From the NCBI GenBank assembly GCA_910584405.1, contig CAJUAL010000008.1:30314-94313 (forward strand): a stretch of 64,000 nt of DNA. The letters are read 5' to 3'. Position numbers and translations under genes: made by a program. This document shows positions 51,719 to 60,348 of the stretch, in pieces (within the stretch, counting starts at the first letter, position 1; each line of letters starts with the position of its first letter). The notes beneath the pieces are model-generated. The model saw only the letters and a program-made list of their open reading frames with translations, did no database searches and was not told the DNA's origin. Source of the stretch: an uncultured Vampirovibrio sp. GTDB lineage: Bacteria; Cyanobacteriota; Vampirovibrionia; Gastranaerophilales; Gastranaerophilaceae.

Positions 51719-54106
51719 ATGAATGCTTCTAAGATTCCTAATTCTTTAGAAAAACCTGATGTGTTTGTTTCGGAAGCTACTAAACGTACTCCGAAATGGA
51801 CTAAAGCTATGTGCGATTGGGTTATTGCTACTGCTCATTCAAATAATGATAAAGCAGAAATCAAAGCATTTCTTGATGCCGCTAACGGTATTGTAGATGA
51901 ATCTACTTATAAGTATGTCATGGCGACTTATAATTCTGTTAATGGTAGAAAAGAAGATTTGCCAGGTAAGATTAGAGATGTTGATTTTATTACTCCTATT
52001 AAAGAGAAATATATAGGAGAGTTCATTAACACCTATAATAATTATCAAGTTTATAATGCTGATATTGATATTGTAACTAAGCGTAATAAAGATCTTAGAG
52101 TTGCACTTGATTCTCTTCTTCGTCAGCAATTTATAAACATCATGAATGCTAATGGAGTTCAAACAGGTGAACCTTCTAAAGAACTTCCATCAACTGAGGA
52201 TTTTATGAAAGAAGCTGCTAAAGATTGGATTGATGAGGAAGCTCTTAAAGGTCAGAGAACTCTTGATCTACTTAATTCTCTCATAAAAGCTAACGAGAAA
52301 TATATTCAAGCATTCTATTATTGGTTCTGTACTGAAAGCGTATATTCTTATCGTGATGTAAGATATAATGATGTTATCTTTGAAATTATTTCTCCTCTTG
52401 AGTATTATCGTATTGATAGTGGTAATCTTTTTGTTGAAGATGATGATTATGGTATGAGAGAGTTTGAGGTAAACATCAATGATATTATTGGTGAATATCA
52501 AGAGATTCTTTCTAAAAAAGATATTGCTTATATTAAGGATATAATTCATAATTATGAGAGTACTGGTGAATATGCTGTTACTCCTTTGATGCTTCGTTCT
52601 AGAGAGATTGCTTTTAATCCTACTATTGATACACAGAGTTCCGCTCCCTACCACTCCTTGCCCTCTATCGGGGTTCTCAAAGCTCATCATTGTGTATTTA
52701 AGATTCCTATGAAACGTGGTATTCTTAGTTATACTAATGCTTATGGTGAAATTGAACAAAAAGTGGTAGATGAGGATTATGTTTTAGATCCTACTATAGG
52801 TGATATTGATATTGAATATACATATGTTCTTCAATGTTGGGAAGCATATCGTTTTGGTGATAAAGATTGGGGAGTATATACTAAAGCTCAACCATGTGTA
52901 GTTCAACGTGAAGAAGTTAATAATCTTAATCATTGTAAGTTACCTTATAATGGTTTAAGTCGTCTTATGCTTCTTAATAATCCTAAACCTATTCCTTATC
53001 GTTTATTACCTTATCTTGCTCTTTATCGTCTTTATACATTAGTAGAAGAACGTACTATTATGAAGTTCCGTTCATGGCTATTGATTCCTGAAAGTTTCTT
53101 AGCTGATACTAATGATATGACTATGGAAGAGCGTCTTGATGCAGCTAATCGAGATGGTACTCTAGTTTTTGATGACAGCGAAATAGCTAAGCAACAACCT
53201 TCACTTCAAGCTATTAAAGAGATTGCTAATACTACTATGATTAATTACTTAACTGTTCTTAATCAAATTAAGCAATCTATTAAGCAAGAAGCGTATGAAT
53301 TAGCTAATATGAATGATCAACGTGCAGGAGATATTCAAGCTAGAGCAGGTAAAGCTGTTACTGAGATGGGACTTAATCAAGCTCTGATGGGATCTGTATG
53401 GTCACTAAAGATATTTGATTCATTTCGTTCTCGTGATATGGAAGCTAATCTTGATGCTGCCAAGATTGCATGGATTGATGACTTTGAAGGTTCTTATATT
53501 GATCCTAATACTAACGAAGTTATTCAAGTTAGAGTTAATGGAACTGATTTTGTTAATTCTAATTTTGGTATCTTTGTTGGTAATTCTGCTGAACTCAATG
53601 AACAAGTTCGTAAACTTGAAGAAATTGCTTTTAGTGCTGCACAGAATGGTAATTTTGATGTAGCTGCTGAAGCTGTTTGTAATCATAACGTTGCTTCTTT
53701 ACGCAAATATATTAAAGAAGCTGCTGATGCTCAACGTAAGTTTGAACTTGAACGTGAAGAGATTCAAAAGAAGTGGGATGCAGAGATTGAACAAATGCGT
53801 TCTGCTAATTCTGAAGCTCAACGCAAATTTGATGCTGAACAAGCTCAATTAGATCGTGACTCTAAAGAAGCTATTGCAGCTGATAGTAATCTTACTCAGA
53901 TTATTGTTAATGACGCAAAACTTCAAGTAGATAAAGATGGTAATGGTTATATTAGTGAAGATGAGAGTAATGCTAATTCTCTTGATGCTTATCTTAAAAT
54001 GACTAAGTTAAACTTAGATATTGATAGAGTTAATCTAGAGCGTGCCAAGTTTGAAGAGCAAAAGCGCATGAATCGAATCAATGCGAATAAGCCACGAAAG
54101 CCTTAA
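51719..54106 (+). CDS. Portal protein, with in-frame repeat insertion
   Basis: 795 aa, starting on the base after the terminase stop. Helical stem-type C-terminus (QRKFELEREEIQKKWDAEIE and related heptads), and a middle region with PHF-like LANMNDQRAGDIQARAGKAV, fit portal proteins. Forms the dodecameric ring through which DNA enters. Element copy G (52636-52688) is inside the reading frame and contributes about 17 residues (SSAPYHSLPSIGVLKAH) just before a strand reading CVFKIPMKRGILSY. The call rests on gene order and length as well as sequence. Confidence 0.88.
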   Translation: MNASKIPNSLEKPDVFVSEATKRTPKWTKAMCDWVIATAHSNNDKAEIKAFLDAANGIVDESTYKYVMATYNSVNGRKEDLPGKIRDVDFITPIKEKYIGEFINTYNNYQVYNADIDIVTKRNKDLRVALDSLLRQQFINIMNANGVQTGEPSKELPSTEDFMKEAAKDWIDEEALKGQRTLDLLNSLIKANEKYIQAFYYWFCTESVYSYRDVRYNDVIFEIISPLEYYRIDSGNLFVEDDDYGMREFEVNINDIIGEYQEILSKKDIAYIKDIIHNYESTGEYAVTPLMLRSREIAFNPTIDTQSSAPYHSLPSIGVLKAHHCVFKIPMKRGILSYTNAYGEIEQKVVDEDYVLDPTIGDIDIEYTYVLQCWEAYRFGDKDWGVYTKAQPCVVQREEVNNLNHCKLPYNGLSRLMLLNNPKPIPYRLLPYLALYRLYTLVEERTIMKFRSWLLIPESFLADTNDMTMEERLDAANRDGTLVFDDSEIAKQQPSLQAIKEIANTTMINYLTVLNQIKQSIKQEAYELANMNDQRAGDIQARAGKAVTEMGLNQALMGSVWSLKIFDSFRSRDMEANLDAAKIAWIDDFEGSYIDPNTNEVIQVRVNGTDFVNSNFGIFVGNSAELNEQVRKLEEIAFSAAQNGNFDVAAEAVCNHNVASLRKYIKEAADAQRKFELEREEIQKKWDAEIEQMRSANSEAQRKFDAEQAQLDRDSKEAIAADSNLTQIIVNDAKLQVDKDGNGYISEDESNANSLDAYLKMTKLNLDIDRVNLERAKFEEQKRMNRINANKPRKP
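52636..52688 (+). repeat. Dispersed palindromic element, copy G, inside the portal gene
   Basis: AGTTCCGCTCCCTACCACTC, then CTTGCCCTCTATCGGGGTTC and TCAAAGCTCATC. From AGTTCC to CTCAT it spans 51 bases, a multiple of three, and contains no stop in the portal frame. Confidence 0.9.
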
Positions 54107-54335
54107 CGTGAGCCACGATTTTTAGAGAAATGAATTGCAATATCAGATAAAAATTGATGTTCTCTAATGGCTGCATTTGAGCCTAAAATCAATGGAAATT
54201 AATTGAGATAATTGGAGGTTCTGTAACGTCCGGTGATGACGCTTTTGAAGATTATATTTCTATTGATGTTTTGAATACATTTATTATTACTACATTTGTC
54301 ATTGTTATAACTTAATTTATAAAAGAAAAAACACT
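54107..54335. other. Gap between portal and scaffold-like genes
   Basis: About 230 bases without a gene of note. It contains an imperfect inverted pair near 54128 and 54171 (TTTTTAGAGAA...TTCTCTAAT) and AT-rich DNA before the next start, a likely place for a capsid-gene promoter. Confidence 0.4.
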
Positions 54336-55673
54336 ATGCCAAATCCTATTGTTCCCGGTGGTGTTACTGATAGTACTACCATCAAAACTGCTGAAGAAAT
54401 AGCTGCCGAAGAAGCTGCTAAAGCTGCTAAAGAAGCAGAGGATAAAGCTAAAGCTGAAGAAGAAGCTCGCAAAGCTGCGGAAGAAGAAGCTAAACGTAAA
54501 GCTGAAGAAGAAGTTGCTGCTAAAGCTAATGAAGATGCAAATAAAGAAACTGGAGATGCTAATAAGATTATTCTTACAACTGATGATGGTGATGTTGAAT
54601 ATGAATTAGATGCAGAAGGTAATGCGGTTAAAGATGGACAAATTGTTTATACTAAAGCTCAATTAGATGAGTTTGCTGCTGCTGAACAACAAGAAGAAAC
54701 TATTGATGTTTCTGCTATTTCTGCTATTTCTGGTTTAACTCCTGTAAACGCTGATGGTACTCCTAAGCAATATGAAATGACTGTTGAAGGTCTTGCTCAA
54801 CGTGATGCTGATATTGCTGAAATTGCTAGACATCAAGCTGAATCAGAAGCTATTACTAATTTCTTTCGTGCTAATCCTGATATTCATCAAGCTGCTTTAT
54901 ATAAGCAAACTTATGGTTCACTCGAAGGTTTTGCTAATCATGTTGATTGGACTACGATGAGTATTGAGGATAAATCTGAAGCTCAACTTGAAGCTATTAT
55001 TCGTTCTGCTGAAAAACGTAAAGGTACATCAGATGCTCAAATTGATCGTATTATTCGTTTTTCTAAAGCCGATAAAGTTTTAAATGAAACAGCTAAAGAA
55101 AGTCTTGATTATCTTGCTGCTAATCAGAAACGTGAAATTGAAGAAGCTACTGCTCGTCAAGAAGCGCAATGGAAAGCTGAACAAGATGAACTAGATAAAG
55201 CTTATGGTATTACCTATGATGATCATGGTAAAGCTAAGGTACTTAATGTTCCTGATTCGCTTTATGATAAGATTGTTAATAAAGGTACTATTGGAGGTCT
55301 TGTTATTCCGACAGCTGGTGTTAAGAGAACTGTAAATGGTAAGGAACAAATTCTTACTCGTAAAGATCTTGTAAAATACCTTACTGCTCCTGTTGTTGAA
55401 ATTGGAGATTCTCTTTATACGCAAGCTCAAAAAGATGTTTTTGATATGCTTGCTGATAATGAAACGTTCGCTATGGTAGCACTGCGGAATTTACTTGGTG
55501 CTGATATTAGTCAACTTGCTGCTGCATCTATACGACAAGAGAATGTTCGTCGTTTGAACATTACTTCTGGTGGTAAACCTAAAGTTAAGGTATCTACCCA
55601 AGGTGGAGCGGCTAAAGTTAATCCTAATAGACGTCCTGTTGTTCCCGGTGGTATTGTTGATTCTAATAAATAA
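54336..55673 (+). CDS. Scaffold-like / capsid assembly protein, 445 aa
   Basis: After a short N-terminal peptide (MPNPIVPGGVTDST), a long charged helix (EEAAKAAKEAEDKAKAEEEA and continuing to residue ~75), then a mixed domain with a further coiled coil (REIEEATARQEAQWKAEQDE). Length, charge and position between portal and capsid genes fit an internal scaffold. Both ends carry the same short motif: IVPGGVTDS near the N-terminus and VVPGGIVDS at the C-terminus. Role inferred from context. Confidence 0.75.
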   Translation: MPNPIVPGGVTDSTTIKTAEEIAAEEAAKAAKEAEDKAKAEEEARKAAEEEAKRKAEEEVAAKANEDANKETGDANKIILTTDDGDVEYELDAEGNAVKDGQIVYTKAQLDEFAAAEQQEETIDVSAISAISGLTPVNADGTPKQYEMTVEGLAQRDADIAEIARHQAESEAITNFFRANPDIHQAALYKQTYGSLEGFANHVDWTTMSIEDKSEAQLEAIIRSAEKRKGTSDAQIDRIIRFSKADKVLNETAKESLDYLAANQKREIEEATARQEAQWKAEQDELDKAYGITYDDHGKAKVLNVPDSLYDKIVNKGTIGGLVIPTAGVKRTVNGKEQILTRKDLVKYLTAPVVEIGDSLYTQAQKDVFDMLADNETFAMVALRNLLGADISQLAAASIRQENVRRLNITSGGKPKVKVSTQGGAAKVNPNRRPVVPGGIVDSNK

Positions 55674-55684
55674 TTATCATAACT

Positions 55685-57169
55685 ATGCTTAGAGAAATTG
55701 GAAAAAAACAGTATTCCAAAGAGGTTTATAGTGATGCCGATATGCTATTGAACTTTAATGTTCTTGGTGCTGTCGATTTAAATAAATCTCTTACTTATCT
55801 TTGGGGTAGGAACAGTAATCAATTCCCTCTTCTTTCTCTTACAGAAGGTCAAGGGAATATCTCTCGTAAGAAACCTATTAATGCTGGTGATACTCAGTAT
55901 AAATGGAAGATTATGGGGAAACCAACTGTTACTTCCCCGATTGTGCGTTTAATTACGCCTACTCAAACACCCGGTAAAGGGTTTATGTCTTTTAAAGCTG
56001 AGTTCCAAGATAATTGGATTCCTTATCAATACTCTGCTATTACTCCTGATGGAAAACATCTTGTACGTATGCAGACGGATGGTGAGCAAACTGCAAGTGG
56101 TGGTTATATCTATGAAATGATCATACTTGGTGGTAATCCAGATGAGTTTATTGATCTTAGCAATTTTGAAAGAGGTAAATATTGGGGTATGGGTGCTCCT
56201 ACGATTGCTGGTGAATTATCAACTGGTTCTCGTAGTACTGCTGAATCTTGGAGTGAAATGACTAACCAATTTGGTTTCCATCGTTTCTCTAAGATTATTA
56301 CCGGTAATATCGCTAATATCGTTACTGAGTTTGAACTTGATTATGATGATGGTTCTAAAGGTACTCTTTGGATGCCTTATGAAATGCGTCAATTCGAGTT
56401 TATGCGCAGACGTTTGTTAGAGGAAGACTTGTGGTTCTCTTCTTATAATCGTGATATTAATGGTGTTATTCATAACCAAGAAAAACATTCAAATAAACCT
56501 ATTCCTCGTGGTGCTGGAGTTCGTGATATTCTTATTGCATTCGGAAACTATTTCGAGTACTCATTCATGACTATTGAACTTATTGATATGATTCTTTCTC
56601 GTATCTTTGAGGTTCGTAATGATATTGATTTGAGTAATAAGAATATTGTTCTTTATACCGGTAAAGGTGGTTCTAAGATGTTCCAACAATGTATCAAGAA
56701 TGAAGCTATTGGTAATGGTTACTTCGATAAACTTGGTGCAGAGGAAATTCAAAGTCGTGGTGGTATTTTGAGTTATGGTGCTTACTTTAATCAATATAAG
56801 CATTACTCTGGAGCTACCGTTTCAGTTAAAGTTGTTGACTTGTTCGATAGCGGTTCTCGTGCTGAGATGGATCGTAAGAATGGTCGTATGTATGGAGGTT
56901 TTCCTGTTACTTCATATACTATGGTATTTTTGGATCACTCTGTTGATAATACTTCAGGTGAACCTAATATCCAACTTGTTTGTGAAGAAGGTCGTGAATA
57001 CTTATATGGTGTTTACCAAGGTATTACTCCTCTTCCTAAAGAATGGGGTGCTTACAATAAGATGTTAAGTACACGTGAGGATATTGCTACCTATGAAGTT
57101 ATGTCTTCTCAAGGTATTAATATGCTTAATGGTACTACTTCTTTCTGGGCTGAAATGATTTTTGAATAA
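55685..57169 (+). CDS. Major capsid protein
   Basis: 494 aa, close to the usual length of crAss-like major capsid proteins, lying just after the scaffold-like gene and with GC-richer, regular codon use typical of the most abundant protein. The N-terminal region (LTYLWGRNSNQFPLLSLTEG) and central RQFEFMRRRLLEEDLWFSSY resemble the long-helix region of the HK97 fold. Assignment mainly by position and composition. Confidence 0.88.
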   Translation: MLREIGKKQYSKEVYSDADMLLNFNVLGAVDLNKSLTYLWGRNSNQFPLLSLTEGQGNISRKKPINAGDTQYKWKIMGKPTVTSPIVRLITPTQTPGKGFMSFKAEFQDNWIPYQYSAITPDGKHLVRMQTDGEQTASGGYIYEMIILGGNPDEFIDLSNFERGKYWGMGAPTIAGELSTGSRSTAESWSEMTNQFGFHRFSKIITGNIANIVTEFELDYDDGSKGTLWMPYEMRQFEFMRRRLLEEDLWFSSYNRDINGVIHNQEKHSNKPIPRGAGVRDILIAFGNYFEYSFMTIELIDMILSRIFEVRNDIDLSNKNIVLYTGKGGSKMFQQCIKNEAIGNGYFDKLGAEEIQSRGGILSYGAYFNQYKHYSGATVSVKVVDLFDSGSRAEMDRKNGRMYGGFPVTSYTMVFLDHSVDNTSGEPNIQLVCEEGREYLYGVYQGITPLPKEWGAYNKMLSTREDIATYEVMSSQGINMLNGTTSFWAEMIFE

Positions 57170-57219
57170 GCGTACATTACGATTATTGTAAAGTATAAAC
57201 TGATTAAAGTATAAACTAT

Positions 57220-58236
57220 ATGATATACTCACGCAAAATAACCTTAGCTTTAAAGCTGAATCCTACTATGTTTCAAGTAGTGAATCAGAAAAGTATTGGT
57301 GCTTTTAATACAATCTTCGGTCCTAGTATCAAAGCTGTTCTTACTTTATCTAGTAAAACTGCTGAGATGGCTTCTATTCTTCCTACTATCATTGGAGCTT
57401 CTTCTGATAGTCGTAATGTTAATTTTCAAGATCTCGTTCTTAAGCATTTAAAGAACTCTACCGTAGAAGTTCCTGCTCAGGGTTATGAATTGGAAACAGG
57501 TTGGGAGTTTTCACTTAATGATCCTATTAAGCGTGATGCTATCTTTGAATGGGCTAAAAAAAATAGCATTAATACGGATATTGTTCCTAATAAATTAGAG
57601 AAAGCTATTTTTGATGCTATGCTGTTTGGTGATGGTATTGCGGTTCATGAAGAGAATTTATATATGTATATGACTCCGATTAAACCTCAAGACTATATCA
57701 TTTGGCGTTTAGCTCTTCTAACTTCTACTGTTGCTAATAAACCGGAAGATGTTGAGAAATCAACTAATATTCGTTTTTATTTGCATAGTATTGAAGATGT
57801 TAAACGTATGAAAGATGCTAAAACCAAAACTGTTGTTAATACTGCTACTAAGTTGGCTCAGTTGTTCACAGGTGATGAGGCTTCTTACAAGCGTATTCGC
57901 AATATGCTTATTTGTAATGCTCCTGCTGATACTCTTTCGATTATCAAGATGGAACATGGAGATTTGCAAACGGCGGTAGCTGAACTTTCACAAACAAATG
58001 CAGATGCGTTTATTTCTCTGTTTGATAATAAGAATGTAGAAGCAATGGCACAGGTCTATAAGCTATTAGCTGCACAAGTTATCACTAAAGATGGTGATAA
58101 TTATTTTGACACTGTGCGTCCGGAAGTCGTTCTTGGTTCTTCAGTTGAAGGTGTTATGGCTTATTTAGCTGCTCCTGAGAATGTTGAATATAAAGCTCAA
58201 CTTTTCACTGCTTATAAAGCCTCGGTTCTAAATTAA
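57220..58236 (+). CDS. Conserved head/connector protein, 338 aa
   Basis: Follows the capsid gene. Contains KHLKNSTVEVPAQGYELETG and WEFSLNDPIKRDAIFEWAKK; alpha-helical, no enzyme motif. Crass-like genomes have several conserved structural proteins after the capsid gene (capsid accessory or collar proteins); which one this is cannot be told by eye. The 50-base gap before it has repeated AAAGTATAAACT words. Confidence 0.75.
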   Translation: MIYSRKITLALKLNPTMFQVVNQKSIGAFNTIFGPSIKAVLTLSSKTAEMASILPTIIGASSDSRNVNFQDLVLKHLKNSTVEVPAQGYELETGWEFSLNDPIKRDAIFEWAKKNSINTDIVPNKLEKAIFDAMLFGDGIAVHEENLYMYMTPIKPQDYIIWRLALLTSTVANKPEDVEKSTNIRFYLHSIEDVKRMKDAKTKTVVNTATKLAQLFTGDEASYKRIRNMLICNAPADTLSIIKMEHGDLQTAVAELSQTNADAFISLFDNKNVEAMAQVYKLLAAQVITKDGDNYFDTVRPEVVLGSSVEGVMAYLAAPENVEYKAQLFTAYKASVLN

Positions 58237-58251
58237 TAAAAAGCTGTCAGT

Positions 58252-59292
58252 ATGTATAGTAGTTGTAAAGAAGCACATATCGCTGTAAATGAAAAGATTC
58301 AGCAGATTAATGCTAATAGGCAAGAATCCATTCGTCCGCAGTATATTGATATTGCTCTTAATGAAGCTATTGACGTACTGCTTACGCAAAAGATTAAAGC
58401 CTTTGAAGAAAGCGGACGCTATTACGATGATTTACAGGTTTTAAAAGATATATATAGAAGTCCTCTTTACCTTCTTTCAAATGAGAGTAACAGAGGATTT
58501 GCTTATTTACCTACGAATTATCTACATGGCGTTTCTTATACAGCAAGTGTTATATTCGATAAGTTTAAACGTTATAGAGATATTGAATCTGTTACTACTA
58601 GGATATATGTAGTAAATATTAGTGAGTTATTTAAAACTATTCCAGGCTATATAGAAGATTTCAATATTCAAATTGGAGCTGATAATATTACTTTTCATTA
58701 TCCCGCTAAAATCTATCGTAAAGATGGTCTATTTGAGTATATCAACTATATGCTTTCCGTATTACTTAGAAAAGGTTATAATGTGACCTACGAACATTAC
58801 AGAGGCTCATATTACCCCGAATCGCTTATATTTTACTTCGATACGCCAACGCTAATAGTAGTTGGTGACAAATATGAGATTAAGTTAGACCAATTCAACA
58901 ACGAGCGTTATACAGGGCGATATGAAGTTATAACTGCTAATGGAACGATAACTAAGGTACGAGAGAGCCGATTTGCAGGCATGGATTTAGTTTCGGATGT
59001 ACAACGCATGGATATGTTACAAACGTATCATAATCGAGCTAATAGGCATCTACATCCAATATGTGTAATCGAGAACAATAGATTACTCGTAGATATGGAT
59101 GATAAATTCATTATTACTGATGTTGCTATTGCATATCTTCGTCAACCTACTAGGTTTAATATTGTAACAGATGAAGTTTCTGAACTTCCATTTAAAACTG
59201 AGATTATTGATCTTGCAACACAAAAACTTCTTGGTATCCTTAAAGATCCCGGTTATCAAGTTGCTATAAATGAAAGTAATTCTTTAAAATAA
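58252..59292 (+). CDS. Structural protein, probable head-tail connector/ring, 346 aa
   Basis: N-terminal SCKEAHIAVNEKIQQINANR and YIDIALNEAIDVLLTQKI resemble the start of collar/ring proteins that dock on the portal (helix with conserved N-E-A). The rest is beta-rich. Codon use from about 58250 to 59090 is more even (A- and C-ending codons) than in flanking genes. Role by context. Confidence 0.75.
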   Translation: MYSSCKEAHIAVNEKIQQINANRQESIRPQYIDIALNEAIDVLLTQKIKAFEESGRYYDDLQVLKDIYRSPLYLLSNESNRGFAYLPTNYLHGVSYTASVIFDKFKRYRDIESVTTRIYVVNISELFKTIPGYIEDFNIQIGADNITFHYPAKIYRKDGLFEYINYMLSVLLRKGYNVTYEHYRGSYYPESLIFYFDTPTLIVVGDKYEIKLDQFNNERYTGRYEVITANGTITKVRESRFAGMDLVSDVQRMDMLQTYHNRANRHLHPICVIENNRLLVDMDDKFIITDVAIAYLRQPTRFNIVTDEVSELPFKTEIIDLATQKLLGILKDPGYQVAINESNSLK

Positions 59293-59301
59293 TACGTTAC
59301 T

Positions 59302-60282
59302 ATGAGAATTGTTAGTTACGGAAAAACATTTGTCGATAATATTACTGTCGATACTAAGTTATCTAATGGTCAACTCGGCATTTGTACTGCTTATGGTACT
59401 CAACTCCAAACTACTGGAACTAGACCTGAGCCTTTTGTAATTATGTCTGCAATTCCTACTAAGAGTGGCGGGTATGTGAATCAAAGAGGTGTTGATATTA
59501 ACCCTTTTAATTTCACTTATAATGTTCGTAAATATACTGAAGCTGATCAAAAGGAAACTGTTGTTCTTAAAGGTATTACGAATCCCGCTTTGAAGCCCGC
59601 TGATGGAATTGTATATAATGCAGATGCTGAGTTCTGTGGTGCCATTGAAATTGTTTCTTCTGAACCGTATCGTCACGGTTTAACTGTTAACCCTAATCCT
59701 CAGATTGTACAGATACCTGTTCGTATTTATGCAACTGATACTCTTGATCGTCTTGTTGAGAAGATTAAGAAAGCAATGAGTCTTACAGCTTATAACAAAG
59801 AGTTGTTTGATATTACAGTTACTAAAGATACCAAAGGTGTTAATGTTACAGTTGTTGCTAAACAACCTACGAAACTTACAGTTAATGTATTTGGTTTGTT
59901 AGCTGATCAAAAGGCTAATGGAACTATTACTATTGAACATACTAAGTTGTCTGGTTTCTTAGCTGATGTTGCTCTTAGTGATGAAGACTTACGTTATTCT
60001 CTGATTAATATGGGTTGGAATCCGAATGAAGAGTGGCAAGAAGCATGGGGTATTGCTGATCCTAAAGTAGGTCTTGATAAGGTTGCATATCTTGTTATAT
60101 CTACTGCTGAATTTAATCAATTCCCTGAAATAGCTGCTGATAATAATAGTCCACGTAAGTTCCAAATTGTTGTTGGTACTGAAGCTGTTATTGATGCAGT
60201 TGTTGCTAAATTAGAAGCCATTAAGGTTTTAGCTAAAGGCAGTGGAGATAATGCCATTGCATTAAATACTGCAACTGATTAA
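59302..60282 (+). CDS. Structural protein, 326 aa (tail or capsid-associated)
   Basis: Beta-rich protein with Gly/Thr-rich strands (TKLSNGQLGICTAYGTQLQT, TKDTKGVNVTVVAKQPTKLT). Low in Cys, no membrane or catalytic motif; ends in an intrinsic terminator. It may be a tail or auxiliary capsid protein. Unknown beyond its structural context. Confidence 0.75.
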   Translation: MRIVSYGKTFVDNITVDTKLSNGQLGICTAYGTQLQTTGTRPEPFVIMSAIPTKSGGYVNQRGVDINPFNFTYNVRKYTEADQKETVVLKGITNPALKPADGIVYNADAEFCGAIEIVSSEPYRHGLTVNPNPQIVQIPVRIYATDTLDRLVEKIKKAMSLTAYNKELFDITVTKDTKGVNVTVVAKQPTKLTVNVFGLLADQKANGTITIEHTKLSGFLADVALSDEDLRYSLINMGWNPNEEWQEAWGIADPKVGLDKVAYLVISTAEFNQFPEIAADNNSPRKFQIVVGTEAVIDAVVAKLEAIKVLAKGSGDNAIALNTATD

Positions 60283-60294
60283 GTTGCTATTGTA

Positions 60295-60331
60295 AACTAC
60301 GTGGAGCTTAACGGTTCTACGTAGTTATTTT
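60295..60331 (+). terminator. Intrinsic terminator, rightward
   Basis: AACTACGTGGA (60295-60305) pairs with TCTACGTAGTT (60316-60326), with one G-U pair, followed by ATTTTCG. It separates the capsid block from the adhesin gene. Confidence 0.7.
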
Positions 60332-60348
60332 CGTTTAAACTTAATGCT

